Shown: positions 19,332-27,367 of the stretch, piece by piece
Position numbering within the stretch: the first letter of the stretch is position 1
How the letters are laid out: the number at the start of each line of letters is the position of its first letter
Source: CADCWK01 sp035944555
Lineage (GTDB): Bacteria > Chloroflexota > Chloroflexia > Thermomicrobiales > UBA6265
DNA: 64,000 bases
NCBI GenBank assembly: GCA_035944555.1
Contig: DASZAY010000015.1
Location: 25,692-89,691, forward strand
Reading direction: 5' to 3'
Program-made: the position numbers and the translations under genes
Notes under the pieces: generated by a model
Databases searched by the model: none
Told to the model about the DNA's origin: nothing
What the model saw: only the letters and a program-made list of their open reading frames with translations

Positions 19332-20765
19332 TCATCGGTGGTAACGGACGGGTCCGCCACTGGTTTCGCGGGCGGCCTTGTTCAGCCGCCGGTTGAGATG
19401 CAGTCCTTCGAGGATGAACTCGACGCCGGACGCGACGACCGCCGGGTTGCCCCCGACCGCGAGACGATCCAGCCCTTCCCGCACCCCGTCGAGGTGACTG
19501 AGCTGGTGAACGTAGTCCATCGCCGGCATCAGTTCACTGGACTCGATGGCCAGGCCGTTCTCGAACGCCTGAACCAGTGCCTCGAATTGTCGCACCGAGA
19601 AGTAACGATTGAATGTCGAGACGATGGCGTTCTGGATAAGACGGTCGACGATCTGCTCCTCGCGAACCTCACCCATCGTCTCGAACTCGATCTTGCCGGT
19701 GGTGCTGGCGAGCACGGCGGCGAGGTCGGAAATGCGGGGCGCGGCCTGGCGCTCGTCCAGCCGGATCGCCCGGCGCGTGGCGTTGGCGATCACGCTCTCG
19801 TAGTTCGCGATGCTCATTCGGACCGACACGCCGGAGCGCTGGGAGACGTCGCTGGACTGGCGTGCCTGGTGCGTGATGCTGGCGACGAGTTCCTTCATGA
19901 ACAGCGGGACGTCGACCGTGATCCCGTCATCCGGGAACCGCGCTACCTCCTGATCCATGATCTCGACTTCGAGTTCGACCGACTCGGGGTAGTGGGTCCG
20001 GATCTGGCTGCCGTACCGGTCCTTGAGCGGCGTGATGATCCGCCCGCGGTTGGTGTAGTCCTCGGGATTGGCCGACGCGACGACCAGCACGTCTAGGGGC
20101 AACTGGATCTTGTAGCCCCGGATCTGGACGTCGCGCTCCTCCATGATGTTGAGGAGGCCGACCTGGATCCGCTCGGCGAGATCGGGCAGCTCGTTGAGGA
20201 TGAACACGCCCCGGTTGGTCCGCGGGATCAGCCCGTACGAGATCGTCAGCTCGTCCGAGAGATAGCGGCCCTCGGCCACCTTGATCGGATCGACCTCTCC
20301 GATCAGGTCAGCGATGGTCGTGTCCGGGGTGGCCAGCTTCTCGCCGTAACGCCGCTCCCGGGGAAGCCATTCGATCGGGGTATCGTCGCCCTGCTCCGCG
20401 ATCAGGTCACGGGCGTAGCGGGAAATCGGCTCGAACGGGTCGTCATTTACCTCGGACCCGGCGACGACCGGAACCACCTCGTCGAGCAGGCTGGTCAGGC
20501 TGCGCGCGATCCGCGTCTTGGCCTGGCCCCGCTCGCCGAGGAGGATGATGTCCTGGCCGGAGAGGATGGCATTCTCGATCTGTGGGATGACGGTCTGGTC
20601 ATAGCCCACCACGCCCGGAAACAGACGATCCCCGCGCCGGATCTTCGCGATCAGGTTGGCGCGGAGCTCCTGGCGCAGCGTCTTCGGCTGGTATCCGCTG
20701 GCGCGAAGGGTTCCGAGCGTCGTCGGGCGGTCAGTGGCGGGGGCCGGCTGGTTGGTCGTCGTCAT
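19332..20765 (-). CDS. MoxR/ChlI-like AAA+ ATPase
   Basis: A 477-residue ATPase. Walker A is GERGQAKT (77-84). The Walker B position reads FILNELPDL (188-196), with Asn where Asp is usual but the catalytic Glu kept. A sensor-like SANPEDYTNRGRI and arginine-finger region ITPLKDRYGSQI follow, as in magnesium-chelatase subunit I and MoxR proteins. Such motors remodel partners together with a VWA protein, here the 15159-17360 product three genes downstream. AAGAGG precedes the ATG by about seven bases. No chlorophyll or cobalamin genes are nearby, so metal chelation is not implied. Confidence 0.87.
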   Translation of the reverse strand: MTTTNQPAPATDRPTTLGTLRASGYQPKTLRQELRANLIAKIRRGDRLFPGVVGYDQTVIPQIENAILSGQDIILLGERGQAKTRIARSLTSLLDEVVPVVAGSEVNDDPFEPISRYARDLIAEQGDDTPIEWLPRERRYGEKLATPDTTIADLIGEVDPIKVAEGRYLSDELTISYGLIPRTNRGVFILNELPDLAERIQVGLLNIMEERDVQIRGYKIQLPLDVLVVASANPEDYTNRGRIITPLKDRYGSQIRTHYPESVELEVEIMDQEVARFPDDGITVDVPLFMKELVASITHQARQSSDVSQRSGVSVRMSIANYESVIANATRRAIRLDERQAAPRISDLAAVLASTTGKIEFETMGEVREEQIVDRLIQNAIVSTFNRYFSVRQFEALVQAFENGLAIESSELMPAMDYVHQLSHLDGVREGLDRLAVGGNPAVVASGVEFILEGLHLNRRLNKAARETSGGPVRYHR

Positions 20766-20963
20766 CGCTGCCTCTTGGCCCGACCCGGTCGTCGCCGTCG
20801 TGATGGGTCACCTGGGGCGGCCGGGGCAGTGCTGATGGGCGGGGACCGGGTGGTATGGTCGGCCCTCGCGGGGTCCCTGGTTCGAATGCAATGGTACAAC
20901 CCGGACCCCGGCGCGGGACCGCCGCCGACCTGCGCGCATGGGCAGGACACCCCTATCCCGGGT

Positions 20964-21728
20964 TCACGGTACGACCAGGAACTGCCCGTCATCGGGCTGC
21001 CCATCCAGCCGACACCGGAGGCGCTCCGGCATCACTAACGGGCTGCCCCCCAGGTCGACCGGCTCGAAGACCACGCCGCCACCCGGAACCTCTCGCGGCA
21101 CCCAGGCTTCCCCGATGCGGGAACGAATCTCCCCCTCATCAGTAACGAGGCCGATGATCACATCAAACGTGGCGACGCGGCTGATGGACAAACGAAGGGG
21201 GTACCCACAGAGCAGCCTCACGACTCCGGCCGGATCCTCGGCGTGTGCGGTCGCGATAAGCGCCGCACCACGATTACCCAGTCCCAGGAAGGTGTCGACG
21301 GCCGGGCCCCAGAGGTAGGACGGCAGGTGCCCGCTGATCTCTTCCGCGACGACGACGGTCGCGCCGGGATTGAAGCCCGGCTGGCGGCTCCAAACGAACG
21401 ACTCGCCCGCGCCCCGAAGCCGGATCCGCCGGTCGGCCGGGGGGTACCACGGCAATAGCGCTTCGAGGAGCGTCGTCTTGCCGCAGCCACTCGGCCCACC
21501 GATCACGAGCAGACTCGCCCGTGACCGCGCGAGCCGCGCCAGGGTCGAAGCCACTCCGGGTGCGACTGATCCGCCAGCCACCAGTTCGGCGAGGCTGCGC
21601 CGTCCCCCGAGGGCGCCATCGACCCCGAGCCAGGGCAATAGCCGCTCCTCGACGCGCAGTCGATCCGCGGATGGTTCGGGATAGAGCGGGTCGCGCCATC
21701 CGGGCCGTAGGTAGGGGATCGTGGTCAT
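20964..21728 (-). CDS. P-loop ATPase related to type II/IV secretion (CpaF/VirB11-like) ATPases
   Basis: A 254-residue protein with Walker A GPSGCGKT (78-85), an acidic VVVAEEISGHLP segment in the Walker B position and a histidine in LIATAHAEDPAGVV, a pattern found in the C-terminal half of CpaF/VirB11-type ATPases. It lacks their N-terminal domain and no pilus or secretion genes are near. The gene starts nine bases after the DUF2171 gene and precedes the AAA+ gene by about 200 bases. No strong ribosome site is seen, so coupling to the upstream gene is likely. Its role in the cluster is unknown. Confidence 0.7.
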   Translation of the reverse strand: MTTIPYLRPGWRDPLYPEPSADRLRVEERLLPWLGVDGALGGRRSLAELVAGGSVAPGVASTLARLARSRASLLVIGGPSGCGKTTLLEALLPWYPPADRRIRLRGAGESFVWSRQPGFNPGATVVVAEEISGHLPSYLWGPAVDTFLGLGNRGAALIATAHAEDPAGVVRLLCGYPLRLSISRVATFDVIIGLVTDEGEIRSRIGEAWVPREVPGGGVVFEPVDLGGSPLVMPERLRCRLDGQPDDGQFLVVP

Positions 21729-21736
21729 CGGGGCGG

Positions 21737-22273
21737 TCAGGAGGGGCGTCCGACCGGATCAGAGGGATCGTCTGGCGATGGGTCAGGGTCACCATCCGGC
21801 TGACCCCTGTCTGTGTAGTCCTCATCGACATCGACGGCCGCGACACCGAGCGTGGCGAAGTCGGCCGCCGGCGGGATGGTTCCCAGCAGCGAGCCCATGC
21901 CAGCGGTGACGGGGTCGCCCTCGCGGCGCTCGCGCTCGTCGGCAGGGGCGACCAGGTCCGTCGGCCCCGCCAGAGCAATCCCCGACGACCCCGCGTCATT
22001 ACCACTATTCGCACCGGACTGCTCGCCCGGGCGCCGGTCCCAGCCCTGCACCAGCGCCTCGTCACGGCTGACGCTCAGGAGCACGCGCTCAGGCTCGGCA
22101 GTGGACACGGCGGTCATCGGCACGAAGTAGTCCGTCGGGAAGAACAGCCCCTTCTCGACGACGAGATAGTCCTGGCTCACCTCGATGATGGTTCCGAGCT
22201 TCTCGCCGTCGGTGCCGTAGACGTCGGTGCCTGGCTGCATGGCGGTCATCAGATCGTTCCGGTGTTCGTCCAT
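21737..22273 (-). CDS. DUF2171 / PRC-barrel-like domain protein
   Basis: A 178-residue soluble protein. Residues 10-70 form a small beta-barrel module: VYGTDGEKLGTIIEV, a VEKGLFFPTDYFVP segment, then a charged stretch, typical of DUF2171 and the related PRC-barrel fold. The rest is disordered, rich in Gly, Asp and Pro, ending DPSDPVGRPS. AGAGGGAAC precedes the ATG at 22273 by about five bases; longer open frame upstream has no support. It is the first gene of the minus-strand cluster ending at 14974. DUF2171 proteins are often stress-associated, but no function is established. Confidence 0.75.
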   Translation of the reverse strand: MDEHRNDLMTAMQPGTDVYGTDGEKLGTIIEVSQDYLVVEKGLFFPTDYFVPMTAVSTAEPERVLLSVSRDEALVQGWDRRPGEQSGANSGNDAGSSGIALAGPTDLVAPADERERREGDPVTAGMGSLLGTIPPAADFATLGVAAVDVDEDYTDRGQPDGDPDPSPDDPSDPVGRPS

Positions 22274-22644
22274 TGCTGTTCCCTCTCGATGGAGTCTGTT
22301 CTCATGCCCGGCCCATCTGCGGTCGGGTACGACCACGTTGTGGTGCTTGGCATCCGGCTGTCGCCGGGGCGTCGCCCGCTGTCGGAATTGCACCGTCAAT
22401 GCCACTTGAGCTTCAGGGCGGGGCGAGGAGCGGGATCGCGGGGCAGACGTTTGCCTTGGCCCCGCTGCTGAAGCTGGAGAATGGTCCGCCGCGACGATCG
22501 TTACGATGGTCCATGGAAGCGGTCCGGATCGTGCGTCAGCGGAAAACGTTGGTCCCTCCGGGCAGTGCGGCCGAGCGGATGGACCCCTTCCCGACCTCGG
22601 TTGCCCGTCGGCGCAAGGACGAAGGGCATTGAAAGGCAAACACC
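22274..22644. other. Divergent intergenic region, 371 bases
   Basis: This separates the DUF2171 gene (minus) from the 80-residue gene (plus) and should hold both promoters. Open frames across it show no domain, ribosome site or plausible composition, and I see no strong hairpin or clear promoter pair. Confidence 0.5.
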
Positions 22645-22887
22645 ATGTCCGTTAGCTCCCGCGCATTCCGGCTCGAGTTCCACAGTGAGGGTCAGTCAAT
22701 CCTGCTGGAGAAGACGGCCGATCCTACCCTCGCCCGCGACATCCTTGCCCGGCACACCGAGAGTCTCAAGGCGAGCGCCTCGATCGGTCGGCTCGTCCTG
22801 CTCGACGAGAGCAGTGGCCAGGTGCTGGCTCGGAAGACACTCAAGGGCCGATCCAAGTCGGCCAGCCGATCGGCCTACGCCAGCTGA
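22645..22887 (+). CDS. Small protein of unknown function (80 residues)
   Basis: An 80-residue soluble protein starting MSVSSRAFRLEF. The pattern of alternating hydrophobic residues (FRLEFHSEGQSILLEKT, then RLVLLDESSGQVLARKTL) suggests a small alpha/beta fold, and a Lys/Ser-rich basic tail ends it. GAAAGG is well placed before the ATG. No family is recognised. It is divergent from the AAA+/VWA cluster and is followed by about 320 bases of apparently non-coding, structured sequence ending in a strong terminator. Confidence 0.55.
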   Translation: MSVSSRAFRLEFHSEGQSILLEKTADPTLARDILARHTESLKASASIGRLVLLDESSGQVLARKTLKGRSKSASRSAYAS

Positions 22888-22919
22888 TCCGCCTCGGCGC
22901 CCTCTGCCAAAGGCGGGTG

Positions 22920-23241
22920 GCACGCGATGTGCTTCCTCTCGTAGTACGTCAGTCGCGGAGTCCGATCGGGAACCGAAGCCGGGGAACGAGCCGTTGGCAC
23001 CAGACTTGCGTAGCTATCAAACAACGAAGGCCGATGGTCTTCGAAGCCAACGGCAACGACAACTGCTCGGGGACCTCCTCTCTCATGACCGGCCAACCCG
23101 GACATGCACGCCGCGAAGCCATCCTGCTCCACCAGGTGAGCGGCTAACCTTCAGGAGCACCTTCACTCCCCTTCACTCCCCCTTCGGAGAACCGAGCAGC
23201 ACTTCTCAGGCGGGCGGCGACAAGCCGCCCGCCTACTTTTT
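22920..23241 (+). ncRNA. Possible structured non-coding RNA or long 3' UTR
   Basis: No convincing gene lies between 22888 and 23352, yet the plus strand has nested complementarity: GCCGTTGGC (22990-22998) with GCCAACGGC (23046-23054), enclosing a CGAAGGCC/GGTCTTCG hairpin, and CTGCTCGG (23063-23070) with CCGAGCAG (23192-23199). It ends in a strong terminator at 23208-23241. A direct repeat, CTTCACTCCC twice, lies at 23161-23180. I could not match it to RNase P, tmRNA, SRP, 6S or a known riboswitch. It may be an RNA gene or the 3' UTR of the 80-residue gene. Confidence 0.35.
23208..23241 (+). terminator. Strong intrinsic terminator
   Basis: A perfect 11-bp GC-rich stem (23208-23218 with 23224-23234, loop GACAA) is followed by ACTTTTTCCC. 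This is the most canonical plus-strand terminator in the window, although the nearest plus-strand gene ends 320 bases upstream. Confidence 0.85.
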
Positions 23242-23292
23242 CCCTCTTTGTATCCGTTCCGCCAACGGCCTCATGTTCCGACACGCCCGTAA

Positions 23293-23332
23293 CGACGATG
23301 GCCGCCTCCTGCAAGGGAGGCGGCCATCGTCG
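23293..23332 (-). terminator. Terminator hairpin of the S9 peptidase gene
   Basis: A perfect 17-bp stem (23293-23309 with 23316-23332) around a six-base loop lies 20 bases past the minus-strand stop at 23353. There is no clear T tract on the minus side. Confidence 0.65.
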
Positions 23333-23352
23333 GTTTCGAAGGGACCGGTCGG

Positions 23353-25221
23353 TCAGGCGCGGAGGTGCTGGTCTAGGAAGTCGACCATCGCTCCGTACGC
23401 CTTCACGCGGTTCGGCCGCCGGACCAGACCATGCCCCTCGTCGTCGAAGATCATCAGCTCGGCGATGCCGCCGTGCCCGCGGACTGCCTCGACGATCTGC
23501 TCCGTCTCATCGAGCGGGACCCGGGGGTCGTTCCGCCCGTGGACGACCATCAGCGGTGCCCGGATGTTTGCGACCCGGTGGATCGGCGACAGCTCGCGGA
23601 GCAGGTCCGCCTGGGTATCCGGGTCTCCGTACTCGGCGGCCCGCAACCGCCGACGCCATGGTCCCGTGTTCTGGAAGAACGAGACGAAGTTGGCGATGCC
23701 CACGACGTCGACGCCGGCTGCCCATCGCTCCGGCTGCGTGGTCAGGGCCGCGAGGACCATGAACCCGCCGTACGACACACCGTAGATGGCAATCCGGTCG
23801 TCGATTACCTCTGGCTGAGCCCGGAGCCAGTCATGAGCCGCTGCCAGGTCGGCGACCGAGTCGTAACGCTTCTCGCGGTCGTCGAGATGGCAATACGTCC
23901 GGCCATAACCCGAGCTCCCCCGGACATTGGTGGAGAGAACCGCGAAGCTCCGACCGAGCAGGAACTGCAGGACCGGCTGCCAGCCTGCGCGCCGCTGCCC
24001 CTCCGGCCCACCATGGACATCAACAACTACCGGGAACGGGCCGTCGCCCTCCGGGACGAACCAGAAGGCCGGGATCTCTCGCCCGTCGAATGAGGTGAAG
24101 CGGACGATTTCCGGGTCGACCAGAGTGGCAGGGTCGAGATCGCCGTAGGCCGGCGGCACCACCGCGCGCGCCTGCCCATCCGGGGCGACCAGCCAGACGG
24201 CGCCCGGCTCGGTCGGCGAGGTGATCGAAACGGCCAGTGACTCCCCGGAGGGGGACCAGGTGAGCCGGTCGACGGTCCCGGCTGGTAGCTCCGATACGAC
24301 CGTCGTGGTGCCGTCCGGCGAGCGGAGGGTCACGCGGGAGATGCCATCCTCGTTGACGGACCAGGCGATCCGGCCCGTCTTGTGAGCGACGGCGACGGCC
24401 TCGACGTCCCACTCCGGCTCGGCCAGCACCTCCATGATTTCACCGGTCAGCGACACCCGGACCAAGCGGCAGAACTCGCGATCGCGATTGGTCGCGATCA
24501 GGACGCCCTCGCCACCCGGGGCGAACGTCGCGTCGGCGATCGACGCCTCGCCCTCATGCTCGGTCAGCAGGACGGGCTCGCGGCTCTCGGGGTCGTGGAG
24601 ATAGAGATTGGCATCGAGGTTCGACGTGTTCTCCCGGATCAGGAGCCGGCTGCCATCCTCGGAGTACTCCAGCGGATAGAGTGCCGAATCGCGGGCCAGC
24701 TGAAGGATCGGGACCGAGGCCGGGTCAGCCAGCCCGATCACACGGACATCGAAATAGCGGCGGTCGCGCTCGTTGTCGGCGAATGCGAGCCTGGAGCCGT
24801 CCGGGGAGACCGCGCCGAACGAATGGATCACGCCCGTCTCGCTGGTCAGCGTGACGGGACGGGACGCCCGCGCCGGGTCGCCTCCCGGCAGATCGATCCG
24901 CCACAGCTGCTGATGTTCGTCACCACCGGTGTCCATGCCGAAGAGCAACGCGTCCCCGGCATGGGTCGCCATCAGCGCTGAGATCCGGTCGGGGGTATCC
25001 GTGATCTGGTGGACCGCCAGGCCATGGACCGGGTCGACTGGCTCGGTGACCGGGTCGGACACCCAGAGCTGCGGGATCCCGCTGCGGTCGCTGATGAAGG
25101 CGATCCGGTCGCCGGCCAGCCACGCGGGAGCGGTCACGGTCGGCGCGGCGAAGTACGGCAGCAGGCTCGCGACAGCCCCATCAGACGGCTCGGGCATCGG
25201 CGAAGAAACGGATCCAGTCAT
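23353..25221 (-). CDS. S9-family serine peptidase (acylaminoacyl / dipeptidyl peptidase type)
   Basis: A 622-residue two-domain enzyme. Residues 1-350 form a beta-propeller built from repeated strand motifs (FISDRSGIPQLWVSD, ISRVTLRSPDGTTTVV). The C-terminal alpha/beta-hydrolase domain has the nucleophile in GVSYGGF, the acid in HGRNDPRVPLDE and the histidine in DDEGHGLVR, a complete triad. HGGPEGQ upstream forms the oxyanion region. No signal peptide is seen, so it probably works in the cytoplasm on oligopeptides. AGGGGAG precedes ATG 25221. It is monocistronic with its own terminator. Confidence 0.92.
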   Translation of the reverse strand: MTGSVSSPMPEPSDGAVASLLPYFAAPTVTAPAWLAGDRIAFISDRSGIPQLWVSDPVTEPVDPVHGLAVHQITDTPDRISALMATHAGDALLFGMDTGGDEHQQLWRIDLPGGDPARASRPVTLTSETGVIHSFGAVSPDGSRLAFADNERDRRYFDVRVIGLADPASVPILQLARDSALYPLEYSEDGSRLLIRENTSNLDANLYLHDPESREPVLLTEHEGEASIADATFAPGGEGVLIATNRDREFCRLVRVSLTGEIMEVLAEPEWDVEAVAVAHKTGRIAWSVNEDGISRVTLRSPDGTTTVVSELPAGTVDRLTWSPSGESLAVSITSPTEPGAVWLVAPDGQARAVVPPAYGDLDPATLVDPEIVRFTSFDGREIPAFWFVPEGDGPFPVVVDVHGGPEGQRRAGWQPVLQFLLGRSFAVLSTNVRGSSGYGRTYCHLDDREKRYDSVADLAAAHDWLRAQPEVIDDRIAIYGVSYGGFMVLAALTTQPERWAAGVDVVGIANFVSFFQNTGPWRRRLRAAEYGDPDTQADLLRELSPIHRVANIRAPLMVVHGRNDPRVPLDETEQIVEAVRGHGGIAELMIFDDEGHGLVRRPNRVKAYGAMVDFLDQHLRA

Positions 25222-25290
25222 GGAGGCTCCCCTGGCGTGGCGACGTGCGTCATCCGTCTGACTATACGGCAGCCAAAGGAGGGTCGCCCG

Positions 25291-25779
25291 TTACCCGCTT
25301 CCGACGGGCCGGATCATCTCGATCATCCCCGGCTCGACCCGGTCCGGCGTCGGCACCTCGACGAAGCCGTTCCGGGCGTAGAGGCGGACGGCCGGGGCAT
25401 TGCCTGGCGTGACCGAGAGCCTGATCGTGCCGATACCACTCTCCGTCACGTCAGCGACGATCGCCCGGACGAGCGCATCACCCACCCCGGCCCCCCGGGC
25501 CGCTGGGGCCACCCACATCTCGAGCAGCAGCGCCTCTCCGTCCGGGTACGGGGGACGGGCGTGCGCCCAGCCAGCGGTGCCCAAGGGTGTCCCATCGAGG
25601 AAGGCCGCAAACCGAATCTGCCCAGCCATGCGCGCCCGCCACCCGGTCTCGTCGAGCAGGCGGGCATCGGCCAGGGTCGAGCCGAAAGCGGACGGCGCCT
25701 CGGTGAGCGCCGCCAGACGGAGGTGTCGCTCCACGCGCCATTTGTCCGGGGTCAGGCGACGCACGTCGATCTCACGCAT
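25291..25779 (-). CDS. GNAT-family N-acetyltransferase
   Basis: A 162-residue acetyltransferase. ALTEAPSAFGSTLADA near the N terminus is typical of RimI-like and antibiotic-type GNATs. The acetyl-CoA loop reads MWVAPAARGAGVGDALV, followed by LSVTPGNAPAVRLYARNGF, the canonical C-terminal motif. The acceptor substrate is unknown. It lies 69 bases upstream of the S9 peptidase on the same strand and 28 bases after the next upstream gene, so the three may be co-transcribed. Confidence 0.9.
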   Translation of the reverse strand: MREIDVRRLTPDKWRVERHLRLAALTEAPSAFGSTLADARLLDETGWRARMAGQIRFAAFLDGTPLGTAGWAHARPPYPDGEALLLEMWVAPAARGAGVGDALVRAIVADVTESGIGTIRLSVTPGNAPAVRLYARNGFVEVPTPDRVEPGMIEMIRPVGSG

Positions 25780-25807
25780 ACCGGCAGGATAGGCTCCTAG
25801 ACGCCGC

Positions 25808-26878
25808 TCAACCGGCCGGCAGGATCAGCGATGCGCCAGGTCGCTCATCGAGCGTGGCGACAAACGGGAGATCGGCGAACTGCCGGTGCAAATTCAGCCC
25901 GTAACCGACGAGGATATCGGCGGCGACCTCGAAGCCGACATGCCCCGGCGTCTGGACCGAGACCCGGGATGCCCGCCGGTCGAGCAGCGCGAGGCTATCG
26001 ACCACGTCGGCCCGCCGGCGGCGAAGCCAGCCGTTCATATAGTCGAGTGACAGGCCGGTGCTGATCATCCCGGTCACGAGGATCACGGGCCGATTGCCCA
26101 CTGGTACTCGCCCCGACCGGGACACCCGAGCGCGGCCATCGATCAGGTCAAGCGACAGGACATCCAGCTCCGTCGCGGCACCGATCTCCGCCAGCCGGGC
26201 CGCGATGTCGGTCGCGACCCGCGTGCCCCCCGCCCCGATCGCGACCAGGGCCGGCATCCGGTCGCCACAGGCGTGGCGGGAAGCCAGTCCATCCGCCAGC
26301 TCGATCACACGGGACTGAAGCGCCGGCGAGTCGATCACGACGCGTCCCGCCCTGGCCCCTTCCAGGACGTCGCCCTTCTCCGGTGATAGGTCGCAGGCAG
26401 ACCACGCGGCGAGCATCCGATGATAGTCGCGGCGATAGAGCAGCACGACACGCGAGCCAGGGCAGCACGACCGGAAGCGCCGGACCTTGCGGTGCTTCCG
26501 GGTCACCAGGCTCTGGCGCATAGACGTCAGCTCGACGTAGGTGCGGGCGTCCGGCAGGTAGAAATCCGGCGTAAAGCATTCCGCCGGCGATCCGTCCGGC
26601 CGACGCCGTAGCAGGAACGTCGTCGGCTCGTAGCACCAGCGGATGCCATAGGCGGTGAGCAGGTCGGCGAAGTGGCGCTCGAACGGGTGGGCGAACGACG
26701 GGGCGGACCGCAGGACCGGACGGAGCGCTGGGAACGCCAACTGGGCTGCCTCGCTCCGTCCCGATACCGGCAGTGGTCCCCGTCCCGTCACCAGCCCTGC
26801 TCCCCGGCCCGAAACCGTCATCGTCCTGTCCGGGATGGCCGGAAGCAGGTCCCACGACCACCCCCGGAGGGCAGCCAT
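25808..26878 (-). CDS. PD-(D/E)XK nuclease-like domain fused to a degenerate HGPRT-like phosphoribosyltransferase domain
   Basis: A 356-residue fusion. Residues about 65-155 resemble a PD-(D/E)XK nuclease fold: PFERHF, TPDFYLP (P104-D105), YVELTSM (E116) and a basic KHRKVRRFR helix. Residues 170-345 follow hypoxanthine-guanine phosphoribosyltransferase order, ending GHVGFEVAADILVGYGLN and FADLPFVATL, the normal HGPRT tail. The PRPP loop reads ILVTGMISTGLS (266-277), where active enzymes have an acidic pair (V-E/D-D-I-I-D-T-G). Both acids and the later Asp are lost, so catalysis is doubtful. The first 60 residues are low-complexity and the start may be an internal ATG at 26821. Confidence 0.75.
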   Translation of the reverse strand: MAALRGWSWDLLPAIPDRTMTVSGRGAGLVTGRGPLPVSGRSEAAQLAFPALRPVLRSAPSFAHPFERHFADLLTAYGIRWCYEPTTFLLRRRPDGSPAECFTPDFYLPDARTYVELTSMRQSLVTRKHRKVRRFRSCCPGSRVVLLYRRDYHRMLAAWSACDLSPEKGDVLEGARAGRVVIDSPALQSRVIELADGLASRHACGDRMPALVAIGAGGTRVATDIAARLAEIGAATELDVLSLDLIDGRARVSRSGRVPVGNRPVILVTGMISTGLSLDYMNGWLRRRRADVVDSLALLDRRASRVSVQTPGHVGFEVAADILVGYGLNLHRQFADLPFVATLDERPGASLILPAG

Positions 26879-27095
26879 GGCGTCGAGCGGGTGAGTCAGG
26901 CGGGTGCCGGGAGTCTGTCATACGGGTACGGGAGCGACAACGGCCTGTCTGTCACCGTTATCGAACGATTATTCCGCCGGCATGGGACCATTGCCCGCAA
27001 GCGCCTTCCCCACGTGGCGAACCTACGCACCTCGCCGCCCCATGCCTGCCTGTCAGCGCTTGCCACGCGTCACCCACCTTCGGGAGCCAAGGACC

Positions 27096-27305
27096 ATGCC
27101 GAACCGACGACCCTCGACGTGCCTCCGGCTGACCCCAGAGGAGGAAAGCATCCCCGACGCCGACGAGGACGAGATCGACGACACCCTTCCGTCCGACCTC
27201 TGGTTCCGGGCTTCCACCCGGCGGCGACCCGGAGCGCGAGGGGGCACCGGACACCGCTCCGGGGCAGCCCGATGGGGTACACGGGTATACTTGTCAACGT
27301 TTTAG
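27096..27305 (+). CDS. Possible small acidic/basic protein (69 residues)
   Basis: This small open frame lies in the 489-base gap 26879-27367. It starts MPNRRPSTCLRLTPEEES, has a dense acidic stretch (DADEDEIDD) and a basic tail. GGGAG and AAGGA lie upstream of the ATG. No family is recognised and composition alone could explain it. The rest of the gap shows TATACT near 27286, which may be a promoter element for lpdA. Confidence 0.3.
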   Translation: MPNRRPSTCLRLTPEEESIPDADEDEIDDTLPSDLWFRASTRRRPGARGGTGHRSGAARWGTRVYLSTF

Positions 27306-27367
27306 CGACGCCGGCGGGCCGGGTTCGGCCACCCCGGACCGGTCGCCTGGCGCGAAGAGGGAGACCA

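Noticed and set aside
20860..20900. tRNA T-loop-like GGTTCGAAT
   Set aside because: No matching acceptor, D or anticodon arms around it. The similar string at 9391-9401 belongs to the riboswitch.
22905..22930. T-box-like string GCGGGTGGCACGCG
   Set aside because: No specifier region, no downstream terminator at the right distance and no aminoacyl-tRNA synthetase or amino-acid gene follows.
26672..27367. Long N-terminal extension of the lpdA frame
   Set aside because: It runs antisense into the fusion gene at 25808-26878 and has no FAD-enzyme similarity; GAGGGAG supports ATG 27368.
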